Shown here: positions 32,635 through 40,503 of the stretch, piece by piece
Layout of the letters: each line of letters starts with the position of its first letter
How positions within the stretch are numbered: position 1 is the first letter of the stretch
NCBI RefSeq assembly: GCF_025630775.1
Contig: NZ_JAOSZE010000044.1
Location: 22,914-86,913, forward strand
Source of the DNA: Actinoplanes sp. KI2
Lineage (GTDB): Bacteria > Actinomycetota > Actinomycetes > Mycobacteriales > Micromonosporaceae
DNA: 64,000 nt
Reading direction: 5' to 3'
The notes under the pieces: model-generated
Database searches by the model: none
Told to the model about the DNA's origin: nothing
What the model saw: the letters and a program-made list of their open reading frames with translations, nothing else
Made by a program: the position numbers and the translations under genes

Positions 32635-32855
32635 TCACGTCGGCGCTCACGCCTCGGTCCGCGCCCGGCGGTCACGTCTCGCCGTCACGCCCGGCGGTCA
32701 CGTCCCGCGATCACGCCACACGGTCACGCCCCGCGGTCACGTCCCGCGGTCACGCCACACGGTCACGCCCCGCGGTCACGTCCCGCGCTCGCGCGCCCCG
32801 CTCACGCCAGACGGTCACGCCTCGCGGTCACGTCCCGCCGCGCCCGGCGATCACG
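32635..32855. repeat. 13-bp intergenic minisatellite anchored on a stop codon
   Basis: Fifteen TCACG boxes recur, mostly every 13 bases, in units such as tcacgtcccgcgg, tcacgccccgcgg and tcacgccacacgg. The last three make a 39-bp higher-order unit that is repeated. The rightmost TCA (32851-32853) is the TGA stop of the SnoaL-like gene on the minus strand, so each unit copies that stop. It fills nearly the whole gap between the acetylesterase and the SnoaL-like gene. There are no spacers, so this is not CRISPR. Confidence 0.92.
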
Positions 32856-33258
32856 CCTCGAGTTGCACCCGGCCGCCGAGTTGCTGTGCCACTTCGAGAT
32901 CGTTCGACTCGAACCAGGTCTCGGCGACCCGGTCGCCCTCCAGCCGGTAGATGATGATCCCGGTCTCCTCGACGTGCTGCCCGCGCGGCGGGAGGTCGAG
33001 GTAGCCGCCGCGATAGGTGGAGCGCACCACGTAGCGGACCACCACCCGGTCCCCGGCGGCGATCACGTCGTTGATGCCGGGTCGCTGGTCGGCGAACGCG
33101 GTCGGGTACCAGCGCAGCCAGTCGACGAACGTCGCCCGGTCCCCGGTGCCGCCCGGTCCGTGGAAGAGGAAGTCATCGGTGGTCAGTTCGGCGAACCGTT
33201 TCTCGTCCCCCGCTCGGCACATGTCGAACCAAGCCTCCGCGAGCTCCCCATGACGCAT
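32851..33258 (-). CDS. SnoaL/NTF2-like fold protein
   Basis: A 135-residue alpha+beta-barrel protein of the NTF2/SnoaL group. MRHGELAEAWFDMCRAGDEKRF is the usual N-terminal helix pair, DDFLFHGPGG the first strand, and RVVVRYVVRSTYRGGYLDLPPRG plus VEETGIIIYRLEGDRVAETWFESND the long core strands. Members are polyketide cyclases, isomerases or ligand-binding proteins; a specific job cannot be read. Its TGA is the anchor of the 13-bp minisatellite downstream. Confidence 0.85.
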   Translation of the reverse strand: MRHGELAEAWFDMCRAGDEKRFAELTTDDFLFHGPGGTGDRATFVDWLRWYPTAFADQRPGINDVIAAGDRVVVRYVVRSTYRGGYLDLPPRGQHVEETGIIIYRLEGDRVAETWFESNDLEVAQQLGGRVQLEA

Positions 33259-33306
33259 GTAAGACGTTCTATGCGAAACTGCCCGCCCAGGGCAAGGAGT
33301 TCTGGC

Positions 33307-33816
33307 TCACCCGAGATACGTGCGTAGCTGAGCGATCTCCTCGGTGCGCGACTCGACGATCTGTTTGGCGAACGCCAGGGCGGCCGGGTTGGCGCCGCCG
33401 GCCTGCTCCTGCTGCGCCAGCCTGATCGCCTCCTCCTGGTGAGCGATCAGCGCCCGGACCGGATTCCCGGCAGCGGACGAGGGTGTCGCGAGAGAGGATG
33501 CTGCGGGGGAGGAGGCCGCCGGGAGGTCCGCCGACCACTCGCGCAGCCAGCCGGTCATCCGTACCACCTCGTCCTGCTCGGTGACGATGATCGCCTCGGC
33601 GAGGGTGCGGGCGGCCGGCTGCCGGGCGACCGCCGACGCGAGCGCGATGCCCTCCCGATGATGGGGGATGAGCGCCTGGGCGAACCGTACGTCCGCGCTC
33701 GTGTGCCGGTTCCCGGCGCCCGACGTGGCAATGGCGGAGGTGGCCGGGGCGGGCGCAGGTGACCCGCACCCGCCGAGCAGCAGCAGGACAGCGAGAAGCT
33801 TCGATACCCGGCGCAT
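33307..33816 (-). CDS. DUF305 lipoprotein
   Basis: A 169-residue protein. The lipobox LLLLGGC gives a lipid-anchored Cys at residue 17. Two DUF305 units follow: FAQALIPHHREGIALASAVA near 46-65 and LIAHQEEAIRLAQQE near 124-138, each with the His/Glu pattern that suggests metal binding within a four-helix bundle (PHH and AHQEE). DUF305 proteins are common in copper- and oxidation-related loci, but the function is not settled. An Ala/Ser linker separates the halves. It faces the outside of the membrane. An AT-rich gap (33840-33870) separates it from the next gene on the same strand. Confidence 0.87.
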   Translation of the reverse strand: MRRVSKLLAVLLLLGGCGSPAPAPATSAIATSGAGNRHTSADVRFAQALIPHHREGIALASAVARQPAARTLAEAIIVTEQDEVVRMTGWLREWSADLPAASSPAASSLATPSSAAGNPVRALIAHQEEAIRLAQQEQAGGANPAALAFAKQIVESRTEEIAQLRTYLG

Positions 33817-33868
33817 GGGCCGAGGCTAGCCCGACGGCCGGGTATCGGTAAACAGTCTTAACGAAAAA

Positions 33869-34711
33869 CTAACGCCGGCGGCGCTTCGGCATCGAGTAGA
33901 AGCCGGTCGGCAGCGCCTGGGTCTGCGCCTGCCAGGCCGGGTCGCCGTCGCCCCGGCGGTTGCGGGTACGGATCCGCAGCAGCAGCGCCACCCCGAGGAA
34001 GACCAGCACCGCCCCGATGATCAGGCCGGGCCCGAGCACGCTCGGCGTCCCCGCGGTCGGGGTCAGCGCCGCCGACGAGGTGCTGGCCCGCGCGGCCGGG
34101 GTGGTCTGCTGGTCGTCGGCCACCGGCGCCTCGGTCGCCTCCTGGGTGGGCGACGGCTTGGCCGACGGGGTCGGGCTCGGCTTGTCGGCCACCGCGGTGA
34201 CCACCCGGCTGCTCACCTCGGCCGAGCCCAGCTCACGGCCGGTCAGGTCCTGTGCGTGCGCGGTGAAGGTGACCCGGCCGTTGTCGGGGCCGGTGAACGA
34301 GATGCCCCACTCGGCGCTGTCCGTCCGGTTCCGGCAGAGCTGACCCGGGTCGGCCTGCACGTCGGTGATCCGCGCGGCGTCGGCGCCCAGCTGAGCGCGT
34401 ACGGGGAAAGATTGTCCATTTTCTACCCGGTTGACCCGGACCTGGTCGAGGCTGACGCCGTCGGTGGTGATCACGAGCGACCAGCGCACCTTGACGCAGC
34501 GGCGCAGCCGATCGGTGGCGACGGACGCGGCGACCGTGCGCGCCTGCTGACCGATGGTGAACGTGGCCGGCGCCTGACCTATCGTCACCTGAAATCCGTC
34601 GGCGGCGGCGGCCGGCGTCGCGGAAAAAGCCAGGACAGCGGCGAGAACTGCCGGGACGGCGGCGACCAGTGCCAGCCCGGTGGTGACCCGTGCCGATACC
34701 CGGTGTCGCAT
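33869..34711 (-). CDS. Unknown membrane-anchored extracytoplasmic protein
   Basis: I do not recognise a family. The 280-residue protein has a signal peptide (LALVAAVPAVLAAVLAFSATPAAAA). A beta-rich domain of about 130 residues follows, with two Cys (RRCVKVRWS and GQLCRNRTD) likely forming a disulfide. Next come a Pro/Thr/Ser stalk (PSPTPSAKPSPTQEATE), one membrane segment (GLIIGAVLVFLGVALLLRI) and a polybasic cytoplasmic tail ending KRRRR. The order is that of a cell-surface receptor or wall-interacting protein. It diverges from the cytochrome b operon, with a 24-bp palindrome in the shared intergenic region. Confidence 0.75.
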   Translation of the reverse strand: MRHRVSARVTTGLALVAAVPAVLAAVLAFSATPAAAADGFQVTIGQAPATFTIGQQARTVAASVATDRLRRCVKVRWSLVITTDGVSLDQVRVNRVENGQSFPVRAQLGADAARITDVQADPGQLCRNRTDSAEWGISFTGPDNGRVTFTAHAQDLTGRELGSAEVSSRVVTAVADKPSPTPSAKPSPTQEATEAPVADDQQTTPAARASTSSAALTPTAGTPSVLGPGLIIGAVLVFLGVALLLRIRTRNRRGDGDPAWQAQTQALPTGFYSMPKRRRR

Positions 34712-35076
34712 GAACGATCATCTCCTTCGGGCGCGTACATGCACGCACGTGCGCACTGGATGGTTCGTGCCGCGGCGGTGAAAGGTTCACCCGGTGCGCC
34801 GGGTCACTCTACGACGGGCCTTATTTTTTGGTTAGTTGGCCGTTACCGGCCGGTATCGGCCCAGCTCAGCGAGGGTCGGCCGGCGGCCGGTGGAAACTAG
34901 CCGACAAATTCGGCCCGTGACGTTCATCCGAAGCCGCCCGCTGCACGTATGTCGGGGAGGGCAAGGACCGGGCGACCGGCACCCGGCCCGCACCACCTGA
35001 AGCACGGGGTATCCCCCACGGATGCCTGCGTTCCGACGCCCATCGGGACGTACCCGCTGCGGAGAACGAGGAGTCA
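34712..35076. other. Divergent promoter region of 365 bases
   Basis: No gene is supported here. The region separates the unknown surface protein (minus) from the cytochrome b operon (plus). It contains an AT-rich segment (34820-34837), a 24-bp palindrome, and a GAGGAG site directly before the ATG at 35077. Promoter elements could not be placed with confidence. Confidence 0.6.
34838..34861. promoter_or_regulatory. 24-bp near-perfect palindrome, candidate operator
   Basis: ggccgttaccggccggtatcggcc, counted over its 24 positions, is self-complementary at all but one pair (T-T at positions 6 and 19). It lies 127 bases from one start and 216 from the other of a divergent pair. It has no loop and no following T-run, so an operator is more likely than a terminator. 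Confidence 0.5.
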
Positions 35077-36738
35077 ATGGCCCGGACAGGTAACAACCAG
35101 CGATCCGCCAATCGTGTGGCCGTCGATGTCGGTGCTACCGGAACGAAATCGGCGTCCACCGGCGCCATCCTGGTCCTCGGCGCGTGCGTGCTCGCCGCGC
35201 TGTGGGCCCTGGCGATGATGACCCCGATCGGCCGGGTCATCTATGTGTACGTCTTCATGTACCTCGAGTTCTACATGGGCGTTCTCGTCCTGGTCTCGAT
35301 ATCCATCACCATCATGGTCGGACTCGTCTCGACCGACCGGTTGGTCCTGTCCATCAGGCAGCGGGTCTTCCTGCAGTCCATCCACCGGACGACCGGCGTG
35401 ATGGCGGTCGTCGCCCTGGCGTTCCATCTCTGGACGAAAACCGCCGAGGGGCACATTCGGGCGATCGACATCGTGATCCCGTTCATCGCCCAGTCCAACC
35501 GCCTCTACATCAGCTTCGGCCAGATCTCGGCGTACATCCTCATCCTGGTGATCTGGACCGGCATCGCCCGTGCCCGGTTCATCGGCCGCGGCAAGCCGTG
35601 GATGTGGCGCGCGATCCACTCGATCCCGTACCTGATGTGGCCGATCGCCCTCATGCACGGTCTGGGTGCCGGTCGCGCCGCGAAGACCTGGGTGATCGTC
35701 AGCTATGTGGTCTGCGTGCTGATGGTGCTGATCGGCCTGGCCGTGCGCCTCTCGGTGAGCCTCAACCGCCGCAAGGACTTCTCCTCCAGCTCGGGAGTCG
35801 GCATCAAGCCGGCCGGGAACATGGTGCCCACCTCGTCCCCGGCGATGAAGAAGCCGCGCCGCCGCGACCCCGAGCCCGAACCGCAGACCCTCGGCCCGGT
35901 CGCCGTGGTCGACACCTTCCAGCCCGCCGCACCACCACTGGCGAGCGAGCGGGCCGAGCTGGTCGCGCCGGCCGCGCCGCGGCAGCGCCGGGCCGTCGAG
36001 GACGAGATCGAGTACGACGAGCCGGCCCCGCGCGGCCGCCGCTACCCGGGCGAGGACACCTCGACCCGGATGCGCCGCCCCGACTACGAGGACACCTCCA
36101 CCCGGATGCGCCGCTCGGACCTGGAGGACACCTCCACCCGGATGCGGCGGGCCGAGATGGACGACACCGGCAGCCGGATGCGCCGGGTCGAGATGGACGA
36201 CACCGGCAGCCGGATGCGCCGGGTCGAGATGGACGACACCAGCAGCCGGATGCGCCGCATCGAGGCCGACGACTTCGGCGAGCCGGCGCCGCGCTCCCGC
36301 CGCCGTTCGCAGCCGCCGGAGCCGATGCCGATGTACGACGACGCCCCCCGCGGGCGCCGCCGGGCCGAGCCCGACTACGACGACATTCCCCGGCAGCGCG
36401 GCGGCGGCCGGTACGAGGACGACCGGCGCTCCGCCCGCTACGAGCCCCGCTTCGGTGAGGAAGCGGAGGAGGCGCCCCGGGCCCGGCGCGACCGGGGCGC
36501 TGATCTCGACCGCGCCGACTCGGGACGGCACAGCCGCAGTGGGTTCGTCGACCTGGTGGACGAGGACGACGAGACCCCGACGCTGGTCGACATGGCCTCC
36601 CGCCGGGCTCGGCGGGACCAGCAGGAACCCGGGCGTGGTCAGGCGGGCCGGGGGGCTCGCCGCGGTGGCCGCGACCGGGTGGACGACGACGTCGCTGACG
36701 ACCAGTACTGGTCGCAGCTGCGAGGGGAAGCGAATTGA
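35077..36738 (+). CDS. Ferric-reductase-like cytochrome b with repeat-rich cytoplasmic tail
   Basis: A 553-residue protein. Residues about 28-245 form six membrane helices with two His pairs, H103/H117 (QSIHRTTGVMAVVALAFHLW) and H181/H194 (AIHSIPYLMWPIALMHGLG). Their spacing fits two stacked haems across the membrane, as in the ferric reductase/NOX or cytochrome b/b6 type. The remaining 300 residues are a charged, disordered cytoplasmic tail with six copies of a 12-residue EDTSTRMRR-type unit. The stop overlaps the next start (TTGA), and the next gene encodes a NADH-type flavoprotein, so this is likely the membrane arm that takes its electrons outward. GAGGAG precedes the ATG. Confidence 0.85.
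   Translation: MARTGNNQRSANRVAVDVGATGTKSASTGAILVLGACVLAALWALAMMTPIGRVIYVYVFMYLEFYMGVLVLVSISITIMVGLVSTDRLVLSIRQRVFLQSIHRTTGVMAVVALAFHLWTKTAEGHIRAIDIVIPFIAQSNRLYISFGQISAYILILVIWTGIARARFIGRGKPWMWRAIHSIPYLMWPIALMHGLGAGRAAKTWVIVSYVVCVLMVLIGLAVRLSVSLNRRKDFSSSSGVGIKPAGNMVPTSSPAMKKPRRRDPEPEPQTLGPVAVVDTFQPAAPPLASERAELVAPAAPRQRRAVEDEIEYDEPAPRGRRYPGEDTSTRMRRPDYEDTSTRMRRSDLEDTSTRMRRAEMDDTGSRMRRVEMDDTGSRMRRVEMDDTSSRMRRIEADDFGEPAPRSRRRSQPPEPMPMYDDAPRGRRRAEPDYDDIPRQRGGGRYEDDRRSARYEPRFGEEAEEAPRARRDRGADLDRADSGRHSRSGFVDLVDEDDETPTLVDMASRRARRDQQEPGRGQAGRGARRGGRDRVDDDVADDQYWSQLRGEAN
36052..36267 (+). repeat. 36-bp coding repeat, six units (EDTSTRMRR-type)
   Basis: Six in-frame units encode EDTSTRMRRPDY, EDTSTRMRRSDL, EDTSTRMRRAEM, DDTGSRMRRVEM twice and DDTSSRMRRIEA. 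Alternating acidic and Arg-rich parts with a Ser/Thr core would make multivalent charged or phosphorylatable sites. Confidence 0.9.
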
Positions 36739-38210
36739 GCACCGCCCAGGTTCCGCCGGTCACCTCGATCGGCGTTCCGCGGATCACCGCGGGCATGGAT
36801 GAGTACGGCCGCCTGGACCTCCTGGCCCATCAGGAGGTCCACGGCGGGTTCGCCGCGCTCTCGTCCGGCGAGCTGATCGGCCTCGCCGACCGGATCGAGC
36901 TGCGGGGCCGGGGCGGCGCGGGCTTCCCGTTCGCCCGTAAGGTCCGCGCGGTGCTCGACTCCTGCCGCCGGCAGGACCTGCCCCCGGTGATCGTGGTCAA
37001 CGGCACCGAGGGCGAGCCGCCGTCCTGGAAGGACAAGGCGGTCCTCACCCGGGCGCCGCACCTGATCCTGGACGGCGCGGCGCTGGCCGCCGCCGCCCTG
37101 GACGCCGAGGAGATCGTGATCGGCATCGCCGACGACGGCATCGGCCAGAGCTCGATCACCGCGGCGCTGGCCGAGCGGCGGATGCCGTGCCCGACCCGGA
37201 TCGTCACCGTCCCGCACCGGTTCATCTCCGGCGAGGGCGGCGCGCTGGTCCGCGGCATCAACGGCGAGGCGCACATCCCGCCCGGCCGCAAGGTGCGCTC
37301 CAGCGACAACGGCGTGATGGGCCTGCCCACCCTGCTCTCCAACGCCGAGACCTTCTCCCAGCTGGCGATCGCGGCCCGGCTCGGGCCGTGGGAGTACAAC
37401 GCGGTCGGCATCCCCGAGGAGCCGGGCACCGTGATGCTGACCGTCGGCGGGTCGGCCACCAACCCCGCCGTCGTGGAGGCGCCGTCCGGCACCCCGCTGA
37501 TGGACGTGCTGACCATGTGCGGCGCGGACGTCGGCCCGGGCCTGCTGGTCGGCGGCTACCACGGCAAGTGGATCACCGCCGAGGCGGCGAGGACGGTCAC
37601 CATCTCCCGCAAGGGCTTCGCGAAGGTCGGCGGCACCCTCGGCGCCGGCATGCTCATCCCGATCGGCTCGAACACCTGCCCGCTCGGTGAGGTCTCCCAG
37701 GTCGTGCAGTACCTGGCCGGCGAGTCGGCCGGCCAGTGCGGCCCGTGCCGGCTGGGCCTGCCCGACCTGGCCCGCGCGGTCACCCTCGTGTCGCTGGGCG
37801 GCAACGCGGTGGAGAACGTGCGGCAGGCGGCCGGCGTGGTCAAGGGCCGGGGCGCGTGCAGCCACCCGGACGGCACGGCCCGCTTCGCGCTCTCCGCGCT
37901 CGAGGTGTTCGCCAAGGACGTCGACGCGCACACCAACGGCGAGGGCTGCGGCAAGTCGGTGAAGGGCCTGCTGCCCCTGCCGTACACCGCGGAGACCGGC
38001 GCCCGCAAGCTCGCGCTGGACTGGTCCCGCTGCGACGGGCACGGCCTCTGCTCGGCCGTCGCGCCGGAGATCATCCGGCTGGACGCGAACGGGTTCCCGG
38101 CGTTCCCGCAGACCCCGCTGCCGCCGTGGCTGGAGATGGGCGCCCGCAAGGCGGTCAACGTCTGCCCGGCGCTCGCGCTGCGGCTGGACGACGCGAAGGC
38201 GACGCATTGA
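36735..38210 (+). CDS. NuoF-like flavoprotein fused to a C-terminal ferredoxin
   Basis: A 491-residue soluble protein. Residues about 20-400 match the 51-kDa NADH dehydrogenase subunit: LRGRGGAGFPFARKV near 56-70 (FMN/NADH glycine loop), VNGTEGEPPSWKD near 88-100, ISGEGGALVRGINGE near 164-178, and the iron-sulfur region with C335, C338 and C375. The first Cys of the usual four-ligand set is Ala332. Residues about 425-491 are a single-cluster ferredoxin (C433, C439, C477; CDGHGLC and CP). It should take NADH electrons through FMN and clusters to the cytochrome b made from the gene upstream. The start is a TTG overlapping that gene's stop, with GAGGGG before it. Confidence 0.88.
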   Translation: MSTAQVPPVTSIGVPRITAGMDEYGRLDLLAHQEVHGGFAALSSGELIGLADRIELRGRGGAGFPFARKVRAVLDSCRRQDLPPVIVVNGTEGEPPSWKDKAVLTRAPHLILDGAALAAAALDAEEIVIGIADDGIGQSSITAALAERRMPCPTRIVTVPHRFISGEGGALVRGINGEAHIPPGRKVRSSDNGVMGLPTLLSNAETFSQLAIAARLGPWEYNAVGIPEEPGTVMLTVGGSATNPAVVEAPSGTPLMDVLTMCGADVGPGLLVGGYHGKWITAEAARTVTISRKGFAKVGGTLGAGMLIPIGSNTCPLGEVSQVVQYLAGESAGQCGPCRLGLPDLARAVTLVSLGGNAVENVRQAAGVVKGRGACSHPDGTARFALSALEVFAKDVDAHTNGEGCGKSVKGLLPLPYTAETGARKLALDWSRCDGHGLCSAVAPEIIRLDANGFPAFPQTPLPPWLEMGARKAVNVCPALALRLDDAKATH

Positions 38211-38761
38211 GACGGCTCCTGGCGACCATCGGGTCGGCCGCGCTGCTGGCGGGCTGCGCGGCCCCCGTCGTCACCACGCCGTCCACCCCGATCACCCCGG
38301 CCGACCTCCCCGCCGGGACGGTCGCGGCGTCACCGTCGGCGGGCGCGCCGGCCGCCGTTCCGGCCGCGCTGCGCTTCACCGGCAGGACGCTCGACGGCGC
38401 CTCCTTCGACGCGGCCACCATGGCGGGCCGGCCGACGATCCTCTGGTTCTGGGCGCCGTGGTGCGCCACCTGCGCGAGCGAGGCGCAGAGCATCGCCGAC
38501 CTCGCCGACGAGTACCGCGGGCAACTGGGCATCCTCGGCATCGCGGGCCTCGGCACGAACAAGGCGATGCACGAGTTCGTATCGGACCTGAACGTCGGCG
38601 CCGTCCCGCACCTCGACGACCAGGCCGGCGCGATCTGGAAGAAATTCAAGATCACACAGCAGAGCACGTACGTGTTCCTCGACCGCTCCGGCCGGGTGGT
38701 GAAGACCGGTTATCTCGACGATCTGCAGCTGACCGCCGAGGTCAAGACGCTGGTGGCCTGA
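38207..38761 (+). CDS. Thioredoxin-like lipoprotein (redoxin)
   Basis: A 184-residue protein. The lipobox LLAGC (Cys17) anchors it to the outer face of the membrane. The thioredoxin fold follows with ILWFWAPWCATCASEA (active-site C86 and C89), AVPHLDDQAGAIWKKF and YVFLDRSGRVV, where the cis-Pro region lies. It is of the TlpA/ResA type, used to reduce extracytoplasmic disulfides. The start is a TTG overlapping the previous stop (TTGA), the same unusual arrangement as the gene before it. CcdA, the membrane protein that re-reduces such thioredoxins, is encoded directly after it. Confidence 0.88.
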   Translation: MRRLLATIGSAALLAGCAAPVVTTPSTPITPADLPAGTVAASPSAGAPAAVPAALRFTGRTLDGASFDAATMAGRPTILWFWAPWCATCASEAQSIADLADEYRGQLGILGIAGLGTNKAMHEFVSDLNVGAVPHLDDQAGAIWKKFKITQQSTYVFLDRSGRVVKTGYLDDLQLTAEVKTLVA

Positions 38762-38762
38762 G

Positions 38763-39686
38763 GTGGGCGCGGCGGCCCTGCTCGCGCTGACCGCCGGCAT
38801 GCTGGGCGCGGTCAACCCGTGCGGGTTCGCGCTGCTGCCCGCCTACCTGTCGGTTCTGGTCGCTTCCGATCGGGTGGCGCCCGGGCGGGCGGTGGCCCGG
38901 GCACTGCGCTGCACGGTCGCGCTGACCACCGGGTACGTGCTGGTGTTCGGCGCGTTCGGGCTCGCGCTCACGCCGATCGCCGACGCGATCCAGCCCCGGC
39001 TGCCGTGGGTCACCGTGGCCTTCGGCCTCGCCCTCGCCGGGCTCGGCGGGTGGCTTGCGCTGGGCGGCGCGCTTCCGGCGTTTCCGGGTGTACGCGCGCC
39101 GCGGCTCACCGGGTCGGCCTGGTCGATGGTGCTGTTCGGCGTGGCGTACGCGATCGCCTCGCTCGGCTGCGCGGCCGGCCCGTTCCTCGCCCTGGTGGTC
39201 TCCAGCCTGCGAGCGGGTTCGATCGGAAGCGGCCTGCTGCTGTATCTGGCGTACGCGGCCGGCATGGGCCTGGTCGTGGGGGTGACCGCGGTGGCGGTGG
39301 CCCTGCTGCGCGCCTCGCCGGTGACCCGGGCCCGGCGCTTCCTCGGCGTGGTGCCGCGGCTCGGCGGGGTGATCCTGGTGGTCAGCGGCGTCTACGTGGC
39401 GTACTACGGGTGGTACGAGCTGCGGCTGGCGCGCGACCTGCGGTACGCCGGGCACGATCCGCTGGTGACCGCGGCCGGGCGGGTGCAGGAATGGCTCGCC
39501 GGGGTCGTCTCGTCGATCGGCGCCGGGCCGTTCGTGGTGCTGCTCGGCGTACTCGTGCTGGGAACTTGGGGGTTTGGTCGTCGGCGCCGGTCGCCGGTGG
39601 CGCTGCCGCCGGGCGGCCCGACTGGGGATCGGACCGCGCCGGCGGCAGGCTCATCCGCGTCGCCGCTCCGTGCCGGTACACGGTGA
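38763..39686 (+). CDS. ccdA: CcdA/DsbD-like membrane electron carrier
   Basis: A 307-residue membrane protein with six to seven helices. The two redox Cys of the CcdA family are visible in AVNPCGFALLPAYLSVLV (Cys20) and IASLGCAAGPFLALVV (Cys about 139). CcdA takes electrons from cytoplasmic thioredoxin and hands them to an outer thioredoxin-like protein, used in cytochrome c maturation and disulfide reduction. The partner is probably the lipoprotein encoded one base upstream. Beyond the usual length of about 240 residues it has an extra helix (FVVLLGVLVLGTWGFG) and a basic tail. The GTG at 38763 follows the previous stop by one base. Confidence 0.9.
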   Translation: MGAAALLALTAGMLGAVNPCGFALLPAYLSVLVASDRVAPGRAVARALRCTVALTTGYVLVFGAFGLALTPIADAIQPRLPWVTVAFGLALAGLGGWLALGGALPAFPGVRAPRLTGSAWSMVLFGVAYAIASLGCAAGPFLALVVSSLRAGSIGSGLLLYLAYAAGMGLVVGVTAVAVALLRASPVTRARRFLGVVPRLGGVILVVSGVYVAYYGWYELRLARDLRYAGHDPLVTAAGRVQEWLAGVVSSIGAGPFVVLLGVLVLGTWGFGRRRRSPVALPPGGPTGDRTAPAAGSSASPLRAGTR

Positions 39687-39713
39687 CGCGGGGCTTGACC
39701 GCCCGTTCCCGGA

Positions 39714-39992
39714 TCAGACGTGCGGGTAACGGGCTGACGCTGGAGTTCGCGCACTTGTTGAGTAGGTGGTGGCGTAGGTGGGCTGCTCGGACGGCATCAG
39801 GATCCACAGGATCGGGTAGACCAGGATCTGGCTGCCCGGGATGGCCAGCAGGATCAGGACGAACAGCAGCCGGGTGAGCCACGGGTCGAGCCCGAAGCGC
39901 CGCGCCAGGCCGGCGCAGACGCCCCCGATCATGCGGCCCTCGAGCGGCCGGATCAGGCCCTGACGGCTCATCGAGTCGTGCACCGAGTTCAT
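39714..39992 (-). CDS. PspC-domain membrane protein
   Basis: A 92-residue protein with the PspC domain: RPLEGRMIGGVCAGLARRFGLDPWLTRLLFVLILLAIPG, followed by a second hydrophobic stretch ILVYPILWILMPSE. PspC proteins sense or stabilise the membrane under envelope stress. The ATG at 39992 is taken from a weak GAGAGA site; an internal ATG at 39971 would remove only seven residues. It converges on ccdA with 27 bases between stops. Confidence 0.87.
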   Translation of the reverse strand: MNSVHDSMSRQGLIRPLEGRMIGGVCAGLARRFGLDPWLTRLLFVLILLAIPGSQILVYPILWILMPSEQPTYATTYSTSARTPASARYPHV

Positions 39993-40122
39993 CGTCTCTC
40001 TCGCTTTCTCGCTGATTGGTATCTCAAGAGTGACGGTTTCCGATCGGCGGCGGCATCGGGAACTGCCCTGAGCGAGCCCTGAGATCCCGACCCCTGGATG
40101 TGCCGATCGGTAGGGTTCGGGC

Positions 40123-40488
40123 ATGGACACCGACGAGCGGGTGCGGGGGATCTGTCTCGGGCTGCCCGAGGTGGTCGAGCGGGACAGTCACGGGTCGCCG
40201 GCGTACTTCGTGCGGGGCAAGCGCGGGTTCGTGCATCTCATGGTGGACGGGCATCACGACGCCGGGTTCCCGCAGATGTGGTGCGCGGCCGGGCCGGGCG
40301 TGCAGCAGGAGCTGATCGCGGCCGATCCGGAGCGGTTCTTCCGGCCGCCCTATGTGGGGCATCGGGGCTGGCTCGGGGTGCGGCTCGACCGCGATCCGGA
40401 CTGGGCGGAAATCGCCGAGGTGTGCACCGACGCGTACCGGGCGGTCGCTCCCAAAGGGCTGGTCGAGAGGCTCGACGGTGGACAGTAG
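40123..40488 (+). CDS. MmcQ/YjbR family protein
   Basis: A 121-residue protein of the MmcQ/YjbR family, a small alpha/beta fold with a cyaY-like or DNA-binding surface. The typical blocks are GLPEVVERDSHGSPAYFVRGKRGF, PQMWCAAGPGVQQELIAADPERFFRPPYVGHRGWLGVRLD and AYRAVAPKGLVERLD. No enzymatic activity is established. It is 15 bases upstream of a small membrane protein gene on the same strand and divergent from the PspC gene. Confidence 0.85.
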   Translation: MDTDERVRGICLGLPEVVERDSHGSPAYFVRGKRGFVHLMVDGHHDAGFPQMWCAAGPGVQQELIAADPERFFRPPYVGHRGWLGVRLDRDPDWAEIAEVCTDAYRAVAPKGLVERLDGGQ

Positions 40489-40503
40489 GGTACAACTGCG
40501 GAT

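Noticed and set aside
32635..32855. CRISPR array
   Set aside because: Units are only 13 bp, directly adjacent and without unique spacers; no cas gene is in the window.
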